DNA from: Papio anubis
Taxonomy: Eukaryota; Chordata; Mammalia; Primates; Cercopithecidae
Direction of reading: 5' to 3'
NCBI RefSeq assembly: GCF_008728515.1
Contig: NC_044989.1
Span: 70,581,754-70,645,753 of the forward strand
Length of the DNA stretch: 64,000 nt
The notes beneath the pieces are model-generated. The model was not told where the DNA came from and did no database searches. It saw nothing but the letters and a program-made list of their open reading frames with translations. Made by a program: the position numbers and the translations under genes. Positions 29,842 through 42,465 of this stretch are shown here, one piece after another; position 1 is the stretch's first letter; each line of letters begins with the position of its first letter.

Positions 29842-30500
29842 TAAAAATCTCTTTGAGGCCGGGCGCAGTGGCTCAAGCCTGTAATCCCAGCACTTTGGGA
29901 GGCCGAGACGGGTGGATCACGAGGTCAGGAGATCGAGACCACCCTGGCTAACACGGTGAAACCCCGTCTCTACTAAAACACGAAAAAAAAATTAGCCGGG
30001 CATGGTGGCGGGTGCCTGTAGTCCCAGCTACTTGGGAGGCTGAGGCAGGAGAATGGCGTGAACCCGGGAGGCGGAGCTTGCAGTAAGCTGAGATCCGGCC
30101 ACTGCATTCCAGCCTGGGTGACAGAGCGAGACTCCGTCTCAAAAAAAAAAAAAAAAAAAAAACCTCTTTGAAAACAGAGGTTAAGTATGTTATTTGAAAA
30201 TATATTAGCTGGGTGTTGTGGCTCATGCCTGTAATCCCAGCACTTTGGGAAGCCAAGGTGGGAGAATCACCTGAGGCCAGGAATTGAGACCAGCCTGGTA
30301 AATATGATGAAACCCTGTCTCTATGAAAAACACAAAAATTAGCCAGGCGTGGTGGTGCACGTCTGTAAACCCAGCTACTTGGGAGGCAGGAGAATCACTT
30401 GAACCCAGGAGGCGGAGGCTGGGTGAGCGGAGGTTGCACCACTGTACACCAGCCTGGGCAACAGAGTGAGACTATGTTTCAAAAAAAAAAAGAAAAGAAA
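29842..30500 (+). repeat. Young AluY and an older Alu, TIA1 intron 1
   Basis: 29,857-30,164 has monkey-lineage variants ('gatccggccactgc') and 'ctctttga' flanks. 30,207-30,500 is older and has a shortened right arm. Confidence 0.9.
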
Positions 30501-30650
30501 TATGTTACACCTTGCTAGTGAAGGGGAAGCTAGTATGTGCATGTCTGTTTTAGTCATGGTTTTGCAAATTAAACCTACTGCTTGTTTCTAAGTTTCCAGG
30601 CTTACCTTAGGAAGATAAACTTTAAAAACACTCAAATGAATCATCATTAG

Positions 30651-30985
30651 TTATATAAAATATCTTTTTTTTTTTTTTTTTTTTTTTTTGAGACGGAGTC
30701 TCACTCTGTGGCCCAGGCTGGAGTGCAGTGGCCGGATCTCAGCTCACTGCAAGCTCCGCCTCCCGGGTTCACGCCATTCTCCTGCCTCAGCCTCCCGAGT
30801 AGCTGGGACTACAGGCGCCCGCCGCCTTGCCTGGCTAGTTTTTTGTATTTTTTAGTAGAGACGGGGTTTCACCGTGTTAGCCAGGATGGTCTCGATCTCC
30901 TGACCTCGTGATCCGCCCGTCTTGGCCTCCCAAAGTGCTGGGATTACAGGCTTGAGCCACCGCGCCCGGCCATATAAAATATCTT
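30651..30985 (-). repeat. AluY, Old World monkey type, with target duplication
   Basis: Near-consensus copy with a long T run, flanked by 'atataaaatatct' on both sides. Confidence 0.94.
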
Positions 30986-30992
30986 ATACAAT

Positions 30993-31910
30993 AATGGCTG
31001 GGCGCAGTGGCTCACGCCTGTAATCCCAGCACTTTGGGAGGCTGACGCAGGTGGATCACTTGAGGCCAGGAGTTTGAGACCAGCCTGGCCAACATGGTGA
31101 AACCCCTTCTCTACTAAAAACACAAAAATTAGCTAGGCATGGTGGTGCCCGCCTGTAATCCCAGCTACTTGGGGGTGGCTGAGGCATGAGAATTGCTGGA
31201 ACCCAGGAGGGGGAGGTTCAACAAGCCTGGATCATGCCACTGCACTCCAGCCTGGGTAACGAAGCAAGACTGTCTTAAAAAAGAAAAAAGAAGGCTGGCT
31301 ACAGTGGCTCACGCCTGTAATCCCAGCACTGTGGGAGGCTGAGGTGGGCAGATCACGAGGTCAGGAGATCGAGACCATCCTGGCTAACACAGTGAAACCC
31401 CATCTCTGTAAAAATACAAAAAATTAGCTGGGAGTGGTGGTGGGCGCCTGTAGTCCCACCTATTTGGGAGGCTGAGGCAGGAGAGTGGTATCAACCCAGG
31501 AGGCAGAGCTTGCAGTGAGCCAAGATGGTGCCACTGCCCTCCAGCCTGGGCAACAGAGCGAGATATCGTCTCAAAAAAAAAAGAAAAGAAAAAAAATTTA
31601 TACAATCAAACCTAAGAAGCACTGCAATTATTTCTACTTCTATGGTATTAATATTACTAAGAACACTGACGTTCTCCCATTTTTTTTTTTTTTGAACAAA
31701 GTCTCGCTCTATTGCCCAGGCTGGAGGGCAGTGGCGTGATCTCTGATCACTACAACCTCCGCCTCCCAGGTTCAAGTGATTCTCCTGCCTCAGCCACCCA
31801 AGTAGTTGGGACTACAGGCACCTGCCACCACGCCCAGCTAATTTTTTTATATTTTTGGTAGAGATGGGGTTTCACCATATTGGTCAGGCTAGGCTGGCAC
31901 CCCCAATTTT
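30993..31910. repeat. Three Alus, TIA1 intron 1
   Basis: 30,993-31,290 (+), 31,292-31,588 (+) and a truncated copy 31,679-31,905 (-). Confidence 0.88.
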
Positions 31911-32169
31911 TAAATTAACATTATTTCCCTTATTTGTTCAATTTAGGTAGACTTTGGTTATGCAATGAACACATTTTTAAAAAGTTATAGGTAAATTATC
32001 AGTTGTTTTGAATGCTCACAGTGGGATGAGAAACCTTCCATTTAACATTACTGATCAGTAGAAGAGGGGTGAAAGGGAGTAGAAAGATCACAGATTATGA
32101 GTTGGTAATCAATAAAAATATAAATAGTGCATTACAAGGCCAAAGACTGTGATGATCTTCATTTAAAGG

Positions 32170-32794
32170 GCTTAGGCTAGGGATAGTGGCTCACACCTGT
32201 AATCCCAGCACTTTTGGAGGCTAAGGTGGGAAGATCACTTTAGTCCAGGAGTTCAAGATCAGCCCAGTCAATACAGTGACACCCCCGTCTCTACAAAAAA
32301 TAAAAATAACGATAAAAAATTAGCCAGACATGGTGGCACTATGTCCCATGGCATGGTCCCAGCTACTTCAGACACTGAGGTGGGAAGATCACTTGAACCC
32401 AGGAGTTAAGAGGCTGCAATGAGCTATGATTATGCCACTGCACCAGGTGACAGAGCAAGACTCTATCTCTAAAAATAAAATAAAGGGTTTTTTTTTTTTT
32501 TGAGATGGAGTCTCGCTCTGTCACCCACGCTGGAGTGCGGTGGCACGATCTCAGCTCACTGCAAGCTCCGCCTTGTAGGTTCACACCATTCTCCTGCCTC
32601 AGCCTCCTGAGTAGCTGGGACTATAGGCACCCGCCACCATGCCCAGCTAATTTTTTGTATTTTTAGTAGAGATGGGGTTTCACCATGTTAGCCAGTAAGG
32701 TCTTGATCTCCTGACCTCGTGATCCACCTGCCTCGGCCTCCCAAAGTGTTGAGATTACAGGCGTGAGCCACCGTGCCCGGCCAATAAAGGGTTT
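32170..32794. repeat. Adjacent inverted Alu pair
   Basis: 32,174-32,480 (+) and 32,489-32,783 (-). The second is flanked by a perfect 'aataaagggttt' duplication (32,477-32,488 and 32,783-32,794), so it landed in the tail of the first. Confidence 0.9.
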
Positions 32795-32799
32795 ATAAA

Positions 32800-33820
32800 T
32801 AAGTTTTTAAAATGAGATTTTGAGATGAGTTTACCTCTAGTCATGTTACAGAGTTAGAGGTTTGCCAGTTCTGGAATCAGAGAATGCAGTCTCCCCAAAA
32901 CGTTAGTTTCTCATTTGTCTCTCAGGTACCCTTCAGAAAATTTGATACAAGGTACGGACTTTCTCCTCAGAAAAATAAATATTCATACATGCTCAAAAAG
33001 TGCGGATTCAGTTTCTTCTTTCCATCTACCATTCAACAAACACATATTGAGTACTTAACATGAAGCCTTCGGAAAAGGTTAAGATGGCAAAGGAAGAAAT
33101 GCTGAGTCAATAACAAATGACATTTAAAGATCAGGTAAAATAATGGTACTCAAAAGAGAAAGTAACAGCAACATTTACCCAACAGCAATTTACCAGTATT
33201 GGGAATTATTACTGCACCAAGTCTCTATTCTGAAAAAGAGACAGAATTAAGCATTTATCCTATTAAGTAGGAACTCCTAAATAGTGTAATCTAATAGCTC
33301 TAGTTTAGAAAAGTTCTCCTCTACAAAAGAATGCTAGTTAATAAATGTAGAAAGATAGTATTAAATTAACAATGTGTAAACCCTAGTGAAACAACTGATT
33401 CAGGGAAGGATCTTTAATCTATGCTTAAATTACTACGTGAATGGTTGGTGTGGAAATAGTCACAAGGTGTCAGAGTTATCACATAGATTACTTAATTCAT
33501 TGCAAAGGGAAAACCTTACCTCAAAAATGAGAGCTTTGGCTGTTACCACTATAACCCAGTGATAAAATTTTCAATTATTTTATAGATGGGCAACAACCAA
33601 TGAGACACTGCATATATATAATACGAATTATACAGTATCACCTATAAAATATTTACATAAAAAAGTCTAACCTAAATCTAACCAAGCTGAAAATTAGATT
33701 TAAGTTTATAGGATATCGGGCATATAAAACAATTCCACAAATCCAGATGTGGGACATTTTATAAGACAACTCAGTCTCTTCAAAAAATTATTGTCCTAAA
33801 ACAAACACAACAGATGACTG
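32800..33820. other. TIA1: Unique part of TIA1 intron 1
   Basis: About 1 kb of single-copy sequence with a possible short L2 trace near 33,030 ('ccattcaacaaacacatattgag'). No exon is recognised. Confidence 0.5.
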
Positions 33821-33825
33821 TTCTT

Positions 33826-34831
33826 GAATAAAAGGGAGCGGTGGCACAAGACCGCAGTCCCAGCTACTTGAGAGGCTGAGGTGGGTGGATCCCTTGAACC
33901 CAGAAGTTTGAATCCAGCCTGAGCAACATAGCAAGACCTCATTTCTAAGATACAAATAAGTAAAACAAACAGAAAGTTGGGCACAGTGGTTCAAGCCTGA
34001 AATCCTAGCACTTTGGGAGGCTGAGATAGGCGGTTCACTTGAGACCAGGAGTTAGAGACCAGCCTGGCCAACATGGTGAAACCTCATCTCTACTAAAAAT
34101 ACAAAAATTAGCCAGGTATGGTGGTGCACGCCTGTAATCCCAGCTCCCTGGGAGCGGGAGGCACAAGAATCACTTGAACTCAGGAGGTGGACATTGCAGT
34201 GAGCTGAGATTGCACTACAGTACTCCAGCCAGGGTGACAGAGCAAGACACTGCCCTCCCCGTCCCCCCACCAAAAAAAAAAAAGGACATAAAAAACACTG
34301 ATAACCAAATACAATGAATAATGTTTAAATGGATCCTGGATAAGGGAAAAATAGTTTTTTCTTACAGAATTAATTAATAAATGTAGAAAGAATGAGTGAA
34401 ATAGAAAATCACCATTAACATACCATAGTAATAATTTCTATAGGAAGATCCACCCATGGAAGCTCACATTAGTTGATGAAACCTTAAAAGGGGAAACAGG
34501 GTATCTGCATAGCCTCAAAGTACCACCTCTAAAATATTTATTAAATACTGGTTTTGGCCCAGGTGCAGTGGCTCACGCCTGCTATAATTCCAGCACTTTG
34601 GGAAGCCGAGGCACATCACAGGTCAGGAGATCAAGACCATCCTGGCCAACAGTGAAACACCGTCTCTACTAAAAAATACAAAAAATTAGCCGGGCATGGT
34701 GGCGCGTGCCTGTAGTTTCAGCTACTAGGGAGGCCAAGGCAGGAGAGTCGCTTGAACCCGGGAGGCAGAGGTTGCAGTGCCAAGATCATGCCACCGCACT
34801 TCAGCCTGGCACCAGAGCGAGACTCTGTCTC

Positions 34832-34859
<28 letters not shown>
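33826..34859 (+). repeat. Three plus-strand Alu pieces, TIA1 intron 1
   Basis: Monomer-like piece 33,833-33,972, older Alu 33,976-34,283, and Alu 34,557-34,859 with a long A tail. Confidence 0.88.
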
Positions 34860-34862
<3 letters not shown>

Positions 34863-35054
34863 TTTTGACCAACGAACTAATGGTTTTAAATGACTATGAA
34901 TTCTTTGGATACACCTCCCTCCAGGAAGTGTAACTTAATCTTCCTCTTCTGAGTGTGTGAGCTAGCCTTGGTGACTTACTTCTAACCAACAGAGTAAGTT
35001 AAGAAAAAATAAGTCATGGTGATTTTGGAGAAAAGGAGAAACAGTACCCTTCCA

Positions 35055-35935
35055 AAGTGTCGGCGGGGTGCAGTGGCTCACACCTGTAATCCCAGTGCTT
35101 TGGAAGGCCGAGGTGAGAGAGTCACTTGAGGCCAGTAGTTTGAGACCAGCCAGGGCAACATAGTGATATGCCCCGTCTCTACAAAAAATAAGAAAAAATT
35201 AGCTGGGTGTGGTGGTGTGCACCTGTAGTTCCAGCTACTTGGGAAGCTGAAGTGAACAATGATTGTGCCACTGCACTCCAGCCTGGGCAACAGAGTGAGA
35301 CCTTATCTCTAAAAAAAGAAAAAAAGTGTTAAGGTCAAGAAAGACATCTCACAGAACCAAGGAGAATAAAGAGACGACGATGAAATGCAATGTGGTATTT
35401 TCCTGAGTTGGATCCTAGAATATAAAAAAGATATCAGTGGAAAAATTGGAATAAAGCCTATAGTGTTAATTTCTTAATTTTGATAATTATACCATGGTTA
35501 TATAAGATGGTAACATTAAGGGATGCTAGATGAAGGTTATCATGCCATTCTTCCGCAAAACCCTTCCCCGCAAAAAAAACAAAAGTCTGTACTATCTCTG
35601 CATCTCTTCTGTGTCCACTCTCACCTGACTCTTGTGCCTGTAAGAAATTTTCAGGATTAGCCGGGAGTGATGGCTCATGCCTGTAATCCCAGCACTTTGG
35701 GAGGCTGAGGTGGACGGATCACTTGAGTTCAGGAGTTCGAGATCAGCCTGGCCAACATGTTGAAACTCATCTCTACTAAAAACACAAAAAATTAGCCAGG
35801 TGTGGTGGTGGGTGCCTGTAATCCCAACTACTCAGGAGGCTGAGGCAGGAGAATTACCTGAACCCAGGAGGTGGAGGTTGCAGTGAGCCAAGATCTCGTC
35901 ACTGCAGTCCAGCCTGGGGGACAGAGACTCCATCT

Positions 35936-35968
<33 letters not shown>
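35055..35968 (+). repeat. Two plus-strand Alus, TIA1 intron 1
   Basis: 35,062-35,325 and 35,658-35,967. The second ends in about 30 A. Confidence 0.9.
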
Positions 35969-35970
<2 letters not shown>

Positions 35971-36087
35971 GAATTTGATAAGGTCTCTGTGAAAATTTGA
36001 GTAAAAAGTATGAATAGTTTTTTACCTAATAATAAATCCCATAAGAGGTTTTCATTTTTATTCTTAGTTGGTATCTACCATCCAGAA

Positions 36088-36390
36088 CAGAGGTCCCCAA
36101 CTCCCCTCAGGCCACGGACCATTATGTGTCAATGGCCTGTTAGGAACTGGGCCACACAGCAGGAGGTGAGCAGCGGGGGAGGGAGCATTACTGCTTGAGC
36201 TCTGCCTCCTGTCAGATTAGCAGCATTTGTGAACTGGGCATGCAAGGGATCTAGGTTGTGTGTTCCTTATGAGAATTTATCTAATGCCTGATGTTCTGAG
36301 GTGGAACAGTTTCACCCTGAAACCATTCCGCCCATGGAAAAATTGTCTTCCACAAAACTGGTCTCGGTGCCAAAAAGGCTGGGGACTGCT
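36088..36390 (+). mobile_element. hAT-Charlie DNA transposon fossil (MER1-type)
   Basis: Starts 'cagaggtccccaac' and ends 'ggctggggactgct', imperfect inverted ends. It contains 'ggcctgttaggaactggg' and 'gtggaacagtttcaccc', landmarks of this non-autonomous family. The flanks 'atccagaa' and 'agttagaa' fit a decayed 8-base NTCTAGAN hAT target duplication. No transposase is encoded. Confidence 0.75.
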
Positions 36391-36593
36391 AGTTAGAATA
36401 CTGCCTGGAACACTGCAATATCATTGCAGTGATACTTATTGCTCTATAAATATCTGTTAAAGAGTTAAATATACTGTCTCAGAATGACTTCTGAGCATTT
36501 GCAATTTGCTAGAAAATTCTCTCATTTTGCTTAAGTTACCCTAGGGGGAAAAGATTAGTTATGTCTTTTACTAATGAAGAAATTATGTAGACA

Positions 36594-36890
36594 CCAGGCA
36601 CGGTGGCTCACACCTATAATTCCAGCACTTTGGGAGGCTAAGGTGGGAAGATCGCTTGAGCCCAGGAGTTCGAGACCAGCCTGGGCAACACAGTGAGATC
36701 GCTTCTCTACAAATATTTTTAAAAACTAGCCAGACACGGTGGTACATGCCTGTAGTCCCAGCTATTCAGTATGCTGAGGTGGGAAGATCCCTTGAGCCTG
36801 AGAGGTCGAGGCTACAGTGAGCTGCGATTGCACCACTGCACCAGAGCCTGGGCAACAGGATGAGACTCTATCTCAATTAAAACAAAAATA
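36594..36890 (+). repeat. Alu, TIA1 intron 1
   Basis: Older plus-strand Alu from 'accaggcacggtggc' to 'tctatctcaat'. Confidence 0.88.
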
Positions 36891-37329
36891 AACTGTGTGG
36901 AATAGTAAGTGCTTGTGTATATACTATACATGAGCATCCTAACCTTATTATTATGTAACAAATGTATACCCATTACAAAGAATAATCTGTTACAAGAGAT
37001 GGCTGAAACTGCCTTATTAGTTGGGACCTCCTTCACTAGGTAAACCAGCTTGAACAAATGTATCCAATACTATGCCTGCAGACATCTTAAGGGTTATCGA
37101 TCCTCAAGACTTTTCATTTTTACTTATATTTTGCAACAAACTGTAACATTTTAGATAACTGATATTACACATTTTAAAATAAATCAATTTATTGTCGACA
37201 TTCTCACATGCCACATCTAAGCCACTGGTAATTCCTGTTGCTCTATTTTCAAAACATATCCGTAATTCAACTACTTCCCATCACTTTCACCAGCACTAAC
37301 TACAATTATAGGCACTGCTTTCTCTCAAA

Positions 37330-38215
37330 CCTGGATTGGCTTCCTGACTAGGCTACTTGCTCCTGCCAGTTTCAAGGTTAAGATAGGCTATACCACTACT
37401 ATGCTTGAAACCCACTTACAGCTTCCATTCCTACTCAGATAAGACAGTCCTCTTAAGGACTCATATAATCTGGTATTTTCTATCTCCCCTAACATTCCTA
37501 TTTATCATTCTGACCTCATTTCCTACTCCTCTACTACATTTACTCTCCTCAGGCTAACCAACCAGCATGCCCTGCCCCCAAGAGCCCCTTGCACTAGCTC
37601 TTTCTAGGGTGCTCCTCCTTCAGATAGAAGCATGGCTCTCCCTTATCTCCTTCACTTTTTTCCTCAAATGTCACTTATCAAAGGATGACCTTCCTTTATT
37701 ATTCTCTATAAATATTCACCCCTTCCTCCTTACCATGCATACCCTGCATTATTTTTCTCCATGGCACTTATTACGATCTAACATAATTACTTATGTAAGT
37801 TCTTTTTTTTTTTTTTTTTGAGACGGAGTCTCGCTCTGTGGCCCAGGCTGGAGAGCAGTGGCAGGATCTCAGCTCACTGCAAGCTCCGCCTCCCGGGTTT
37901 ACGCCATTCTCCTGCCTCTGCCTCCAGGCGCCCGCCACCACGCCCGGCTAGTTTTTTTGTATTTTTTTAGTAGAGACGGGGTTTCACCGTGTTAGCCAGG
38001 ATGGTCTCGATCTCCTGACCTCGTGATCCGCCCGTCTCAGCCTCCCAAAGTGCTGGGATTACAGGCTTGAGCCACCGCACCCAGCCACTTACATAAATTC
38101 TTAAAAGGCCTACTACATGTACTACCGTATCCCCAGTTCCCAGAAGAGTGACAGCCATGTAGTATGCTCTCAATATTACTGAGTGAATGTAATGTTTCTA
38201 GCATATTCTTAATTA
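37330..38215 (+). repeat. LINE2 3' end split by a young Alu
   Basis: 37,330-37,800 and 38,088-38,215 show the L2 order ('ctcaaatgtcacttatcaaagg', 'ccccagttcccagaagagtgac', 'ctcaatattactgagtgaatg'). A minus-strand young AluY at 37,801-38,087 lacks about 20 bases around 37,925. Confidence 0.7.
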
Positions 38216-38442
38216 CTAGCAGTTATTTGGAAACATAAGTATTATCTAATAAATATCTCATTTTAGTCAACCTTGCCTTCAATCTAATCTTTACGATAGG
38301 TCTGATTTCAATCCAAGAGATTTTATTTCATACAAATTACAAAGGCCAATACTATTTGGAGAGTGGGGTAGACAACAAGAATGAAAGATAACCATGGAGC
38401 AGAAGACAGACAAGACTCACATTAGTATATGGCAATTAATTG

Positions 38443-38730
38443 GGCTCTGTCTCGCTCTGTCGTCCAGGCTGGAGTGCAGTGGCGTGATCTCGGCTCACTG
38501 CAACCCCCACCTCCTGGGTTCAAGCGATTCTCCTCCCTGAGCCTCTGGAGTCCCAAGTTGCTGAGGCTACTGGCATGTGTCACCACACATAGCTAATTTT
38601 TGTATTTTTAGTAGAGATGGGGTTTCGCCATGTTGACCAGGCTGGTCTCAAACTTCTGACCTAAGGTGATCCACTCACCTCGGCTTCCCAAAGTGCTGGG
38701 ATTACAGGTGTGAGCCACCATGCCTGGCCA
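38443..38730 (-). repeat. Alu lacking its tail end, TIA1 intron 1
   Basis: It begins inside the Alu at 'tctgtctcgctctgtcg' with no T run and ends 'catgcctggcc'. Confidence 0.85.
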
Positions 38731-39343
38731 GCTGCAGGCTTTTAAAGATGGTCTATAATTTATAGATCTGCACTCTTAGCAAATGTGAAAGCCACACAGT
38801 AACAGTATAGTTATCTCAAAAGAGAGCACTTGTGCATTTGAGAGTAAACCACACAAAGGATATTAAGGTGTCTGGATTTGAGGGACTTAATTTTCATCAA
38901 CTAACACCAGCAATGTTTTTCTAGTCTAGTGTGTAGCTTTTAGTTCACAAGTTGAATATTTTTAAAGTGACCAAGGCCAATTCAGACTTACTATACATGT
39001 ATTTTTATTTTTTTATTATGGAAAATTTCAAATTTATACATGAATAGAGAATAGTAGTATACATCACTCATACGCTCACTACAAATGTTTGAACTTATTA
39101 ATTGTACCTTGAATACTCCTCAAAATAATCTTGCAGTATAAACTTTAGGGAAGTTTGTCTCAGAGTATGTTTTCAAAGTATTGGTGACAAGAAATCAAAT
39201 ACTAGTATTCTCTAACTTAACATGGAGATGCTGAACACTCAGATGTAGCAAATGAAGGAATTTCCAGTGAGCCATTTAGGTATGCAGGTGATAAAAACTT
39301 AAGACTCTATTTTATCCTCAAGAAAAATCTTAATTCACTGCTT

Positions 39344-39666
39344 GAAATTCTACCAGTTTTTTTTTTTTTTTTTTTGGGATGGAGCCTCCCTCCTGTCGCC
39401 AGGCTGGAGTGCAATGGCGCAACCTCAGCTCACTGCAACCTCCACCTTCCGGGTTGAAGTGATTCTCCTTCCTCAGCCTCCTGAGAAGCTGGGACTACAG
39501 GCATGCGCCACCATGCCCAGCTAATTTTTGTATTTTTAGTAGAGACAGGGTTTCTCCATGTTGGCCAGGCTGGTCTTGAACTCCTGCCCTCAGGTGATCC
39601 ACCCGCCTCAGCCTCCCAAAGTGTTAGGATTACCAGCGTGAGCCACTGTGCCCAGCCAATTATACC
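39344..39666 (-). repeat. Alu with target duplication, TIA1 intron 1
   Basis: Flanked by 'attctaccag' and 'attataccag'. Confidence 0.9.
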
Positions 39667-40036
39667 AGTTTCTTAAACAAATTTATTGATCACTTACCAT
39701 GGACCAGACTAAGAACATATATTAAGAGGCTCTGTGTTTTTAATGTGCTAAGAACTGTGTTAAGAACATATATTAAAAGCCTCTGACTTCCAGGGTCATT
39801 AAAGCAAAAATCTTACATTAAAATTAAAAGCACTACTAGGAAAACTTAGGGATTAGTACCCTCATGTTTAGCCAAGGTTTGCCTAACTGGAAAAATGGGA
39901 GTTTGGGTTGAGGGAGGTAGAAACAAGAGACTTTTACAGTATGACTACTTTGAGGAAGAGTTTCTTGGATGGGGTGTTTTAGTGAGGGATACAAGGCAAA
40001 ATAAGTCATAAATGTAATAGTTAAGAGTTGAGGACA

Positions 40037-40372
40037 GGCCAGGCGCTGTGGCTCACATCTGTAATCCTAGCACTTTGGGAGGCCGAGCTGGGCGGATCAC
40101 CTGAGGTCAGAAGTCAGACCAGCTGACCTCATGTCAGACCAGCTTGGCAAACATGGTGAAACCCCGTCTCTACTAAAAATACAAAAATGAGCCGGGCATG
40201 GTGCCCGCCTGTAATGTTAGCTACTTGGGAGGGTGAGGCAGGAGAATGGTTTGAACCCAGGAGGTGGAGGTTGCAGTGAGCCGAGATCGGGCCACTGCAC
40301 TCTAGCCTTGCAGCCTGGGTAACAAAGTGAGACTCCATCTCAAAAAATTAAAAAGTAAAAACAAAATTAAAA
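40037..40372 (+). repeat. Alu with an internal duplication, TIA1 intron 1
   Basis: Plus-strand Alu in which 'gtcagaccagct' is duplicated near 40,112-40,143. Confidence 0.88.
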
Positions 40373-41879
40373 AGTTACGTGGTCAGATGCTTCTGGCAGT
40401 TTTTAAAATTAAACATTTTCAAACGAAGAATATTAAGTTTACATTATAAAACACGAGCAGTGCCTTAACCCAAAATGCTGATGGCTGTCGTAGCTAAGAG
40501 GCAAGGGGGAAGAGACTCCACCAACACCGTGAGGCTAGTTAGTTTTTTAGGGAGTATTCATCTACAGATACAATATTTCCTAAAACAAAGGTCATGCACT
40601 AATTGCTACGTCCTATTGAAAAGATACTTTTTGAGCCTCAGGAATAGAGAAAAGAAATTTCAAGGTTACTAACAGATTAACTGACAATCTATTAAGAAAA
40701 CAAGTGCAACCACATTTCCAATATAGATAAGAAATAGCAACTTAAAAGTGAAAAATTTTGGAGGTGAAAAAAACAACGACATCGTACTTCAGAGCAACTT
40801 CATTATCTAGAAAGCTGCAAAGAGAAACCTAAAATTGCATTTTTAATGCATGGAGCTCTCAAACTGCCAGTATTCCAAGAATATAAACAAAAAGCTATGT
40901 CATCCAAGAAAAACAAAAAGCTATGTCAAGAACTCATTGAGCTTTTCTCTTTCCGAGAAATGCCAACAAAGGCAGGATCAACTCATCCGATAATACTTTG
41001 AAAAACAAAGAACGCAGTGGGGGAAGCCACACGACAAAGAAAATATCCACGCTCCGATAATTTAACGCTAATTCTAAAAATTCTCTGTAAATATGTTACG
41101 GCATTTATCAATTGTTGCTTCATAAAAACGGCCCGCTCGTTCAACACCATGTCAATCACAACAGTAGCAAGCGACTATAAAAATAATATTAAATCAATTT
41201 CCCCACAATTGATATATTCCTTCTGGGTGAGATTTCCAAATCCTTGGAGTGTCTGGTTAGGCTTTTTGGTCGGTGGGGGGCTACAGAAGGAAAGCCAGAG
41301 GTTAAAGAAAAATGCTTGGCTTTTTTCCAATGTCAACTGCAAGAATAAAGTTTACCGCACTGAAAATGAGTACAAGCAGCCTCAAGGGTGGGGGGGGGGG
41401 GAATCTTATCACCGAGAAGAAAATGAAAGGAAGAATTTCAATAGGAAATCAAAAGTAAAATTAAAGGAAGACGGCTGTAAAGATAAGAAGAGGTTAATTA
41501 AAAAGGGGGAGAAGCGGGAAAAGAGAAGGAAAGAAAGCATAGGACAAAAGGAAGGTTCGACAAGTTCTAAAAAGAGATCTGAATGAAAAAGTCTTTTCTC
41601 CAGGTCTAAGACCACAGAGGGCCCGCGGCGAGAGCAAAGGTCAAGCAATGGTGTAGCTAAAGTGAAGGGATTAATTGAAAGGGTTGAGCCCGGTCTCCCT
41701 TCACCTTGTCCTCTCACAGATTGGGTCTTGGTTCTAAGCATTCAGGTGCATGCTAAGGAAACAAAAACCACGATATGGCGGTGTCCACGGAGAACAATAG
41801 GCTGGGAGCGGCGCAGGGCCGAGGCCTTCCCTCCGGAACGACCACCATCCCGCCTCCCTCATCGCTGCCCCAGACTCAC
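40373..41879. other. TIA1: Unique start of TIA1 intron 1
   Basis: 1.5 kb of single-copy sequence next to exon 1, with a run of 12 G at 41,390-41,401 and purine-rich sequence at 41,400-41,590. The long plus-strand frame at 41,017-41,586 is low-complexity Lys/Glu/Arg coding and is not taken as a gene. Confidence 0.6.
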
Positions 41880-41905
41880 AGAGTCTTGGGCATCTCGTCC
41901 TCCAT
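41880..41905 (-). CDS. TIA1: TIA1 coding exon 1 (start codon)
   Basis: The minus strand reads M-E-D-E-M-P-K-T plus two bases of the next codon, then a strong donor GTGAGT. The ATG at 41,905-41,903 lies in GCAGCAGCCATGG, with G at -3 and +4, a good initiation context. Phase 2 at the end joins exon 2 to give Leu-Tyr-Val, the RNP2 strand of RRM1. The 5' UTR continues upstream through GC-rich sequence. Confidence 0.95.
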
Positions 41906-42300
41906 GGCTGCTGCTGTCGCGGCGCCGCCTCCGGGTCCAACTCCCTGCCCTTCACTACCTCCCAAATCGTTTGAGCGGTTATGGCTACGGGATAGCGGGG
42001 TTTCTCGGCTGACCAGAGGTTACTCCACCTCCTTCTCCCGCGGCAATTACACTAAACCGCCCGGCCCAGCGGGAACAATGAAGCCCCAATACAAGATGGC
42101 GGCTAGCCGGGCGCCTAGGAGCAGCCAGGGAAGTTACTCGGGCCGCGCAGGCGCAGAATAATCTTGCACTCTCAACCTCCCGGCAGCCAGGCTACACCTT
42201 AATCCATAGGTTCACTTGTTGCGCAGCCGCTCTTCCACCCGACGCTAGGGACGTCTCAGGCTGCGCAGGCGCAAGGGTTAACTACTTCAAGGCTTGCGTG
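41906..42300 (-). promoter_or_regulatory. TIA1: TIA1 5' UTR and GC-rich promoter
   Basis: CpG-rich, TATA-less sequence just upstream of the TIA1 start codon. It holds a YY1-type motif (AAGATGGCGGC, 42,093-42,103; in transcript sense GCCGCCATCTT), a motif that usually sits at start sites, which puts transcription start near 42,105. Two copies of GCGCAGGCGCA (42,145-42,155 and 42,263-42,273) resemble NRF1 sites. This is the layout of a housekeeping promoter. The sites are motif matches only. Confidence 0.7.
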
Positions 42301-42455
42301 AACTTTTTTGTCTTCTGGCTGCGGATTCTAGTGTTTCGACCGCGAGTTATAATGGAGTGGAAACCTTCAGGGACAGTAAAAAGCCTAAATCTTTCCAAAA
42401 GAGGAAAGATATATAAAGACTCTTCAAGCTATTTGGTTTTTGGAGAGCGAGAAGC

Positions 42456-42459
42456 AAAA
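42456..42459 (-). terminator. RNA polymerase III terminator of the tRNA-Gly gene
   Basis: Four T residues on the transcript strand, six bases after the tRNA 3' end. This is the minimal pol III stop signal. Confidence 0.8.
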
Positions 42460-42465
42460 GTCGTT

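Noticed and set aside
41017..41586. 189-residue plus-strand frame next to TIA1 exon 1
   Set aside because: Runs through the poly(G) tract and purine-rich intron sequence; its Lys/Glu/Arg-rich end is low complexity, with no domain, no splice partner and no known gene.
41662..42161. Plus-strand frames antisense to TIA1 exon 1 and promoter
   Set aside because: GC-rich sequence leaves long frames open by chance; they overlap the TIA1 start on the opposite strand and match no protein I know.
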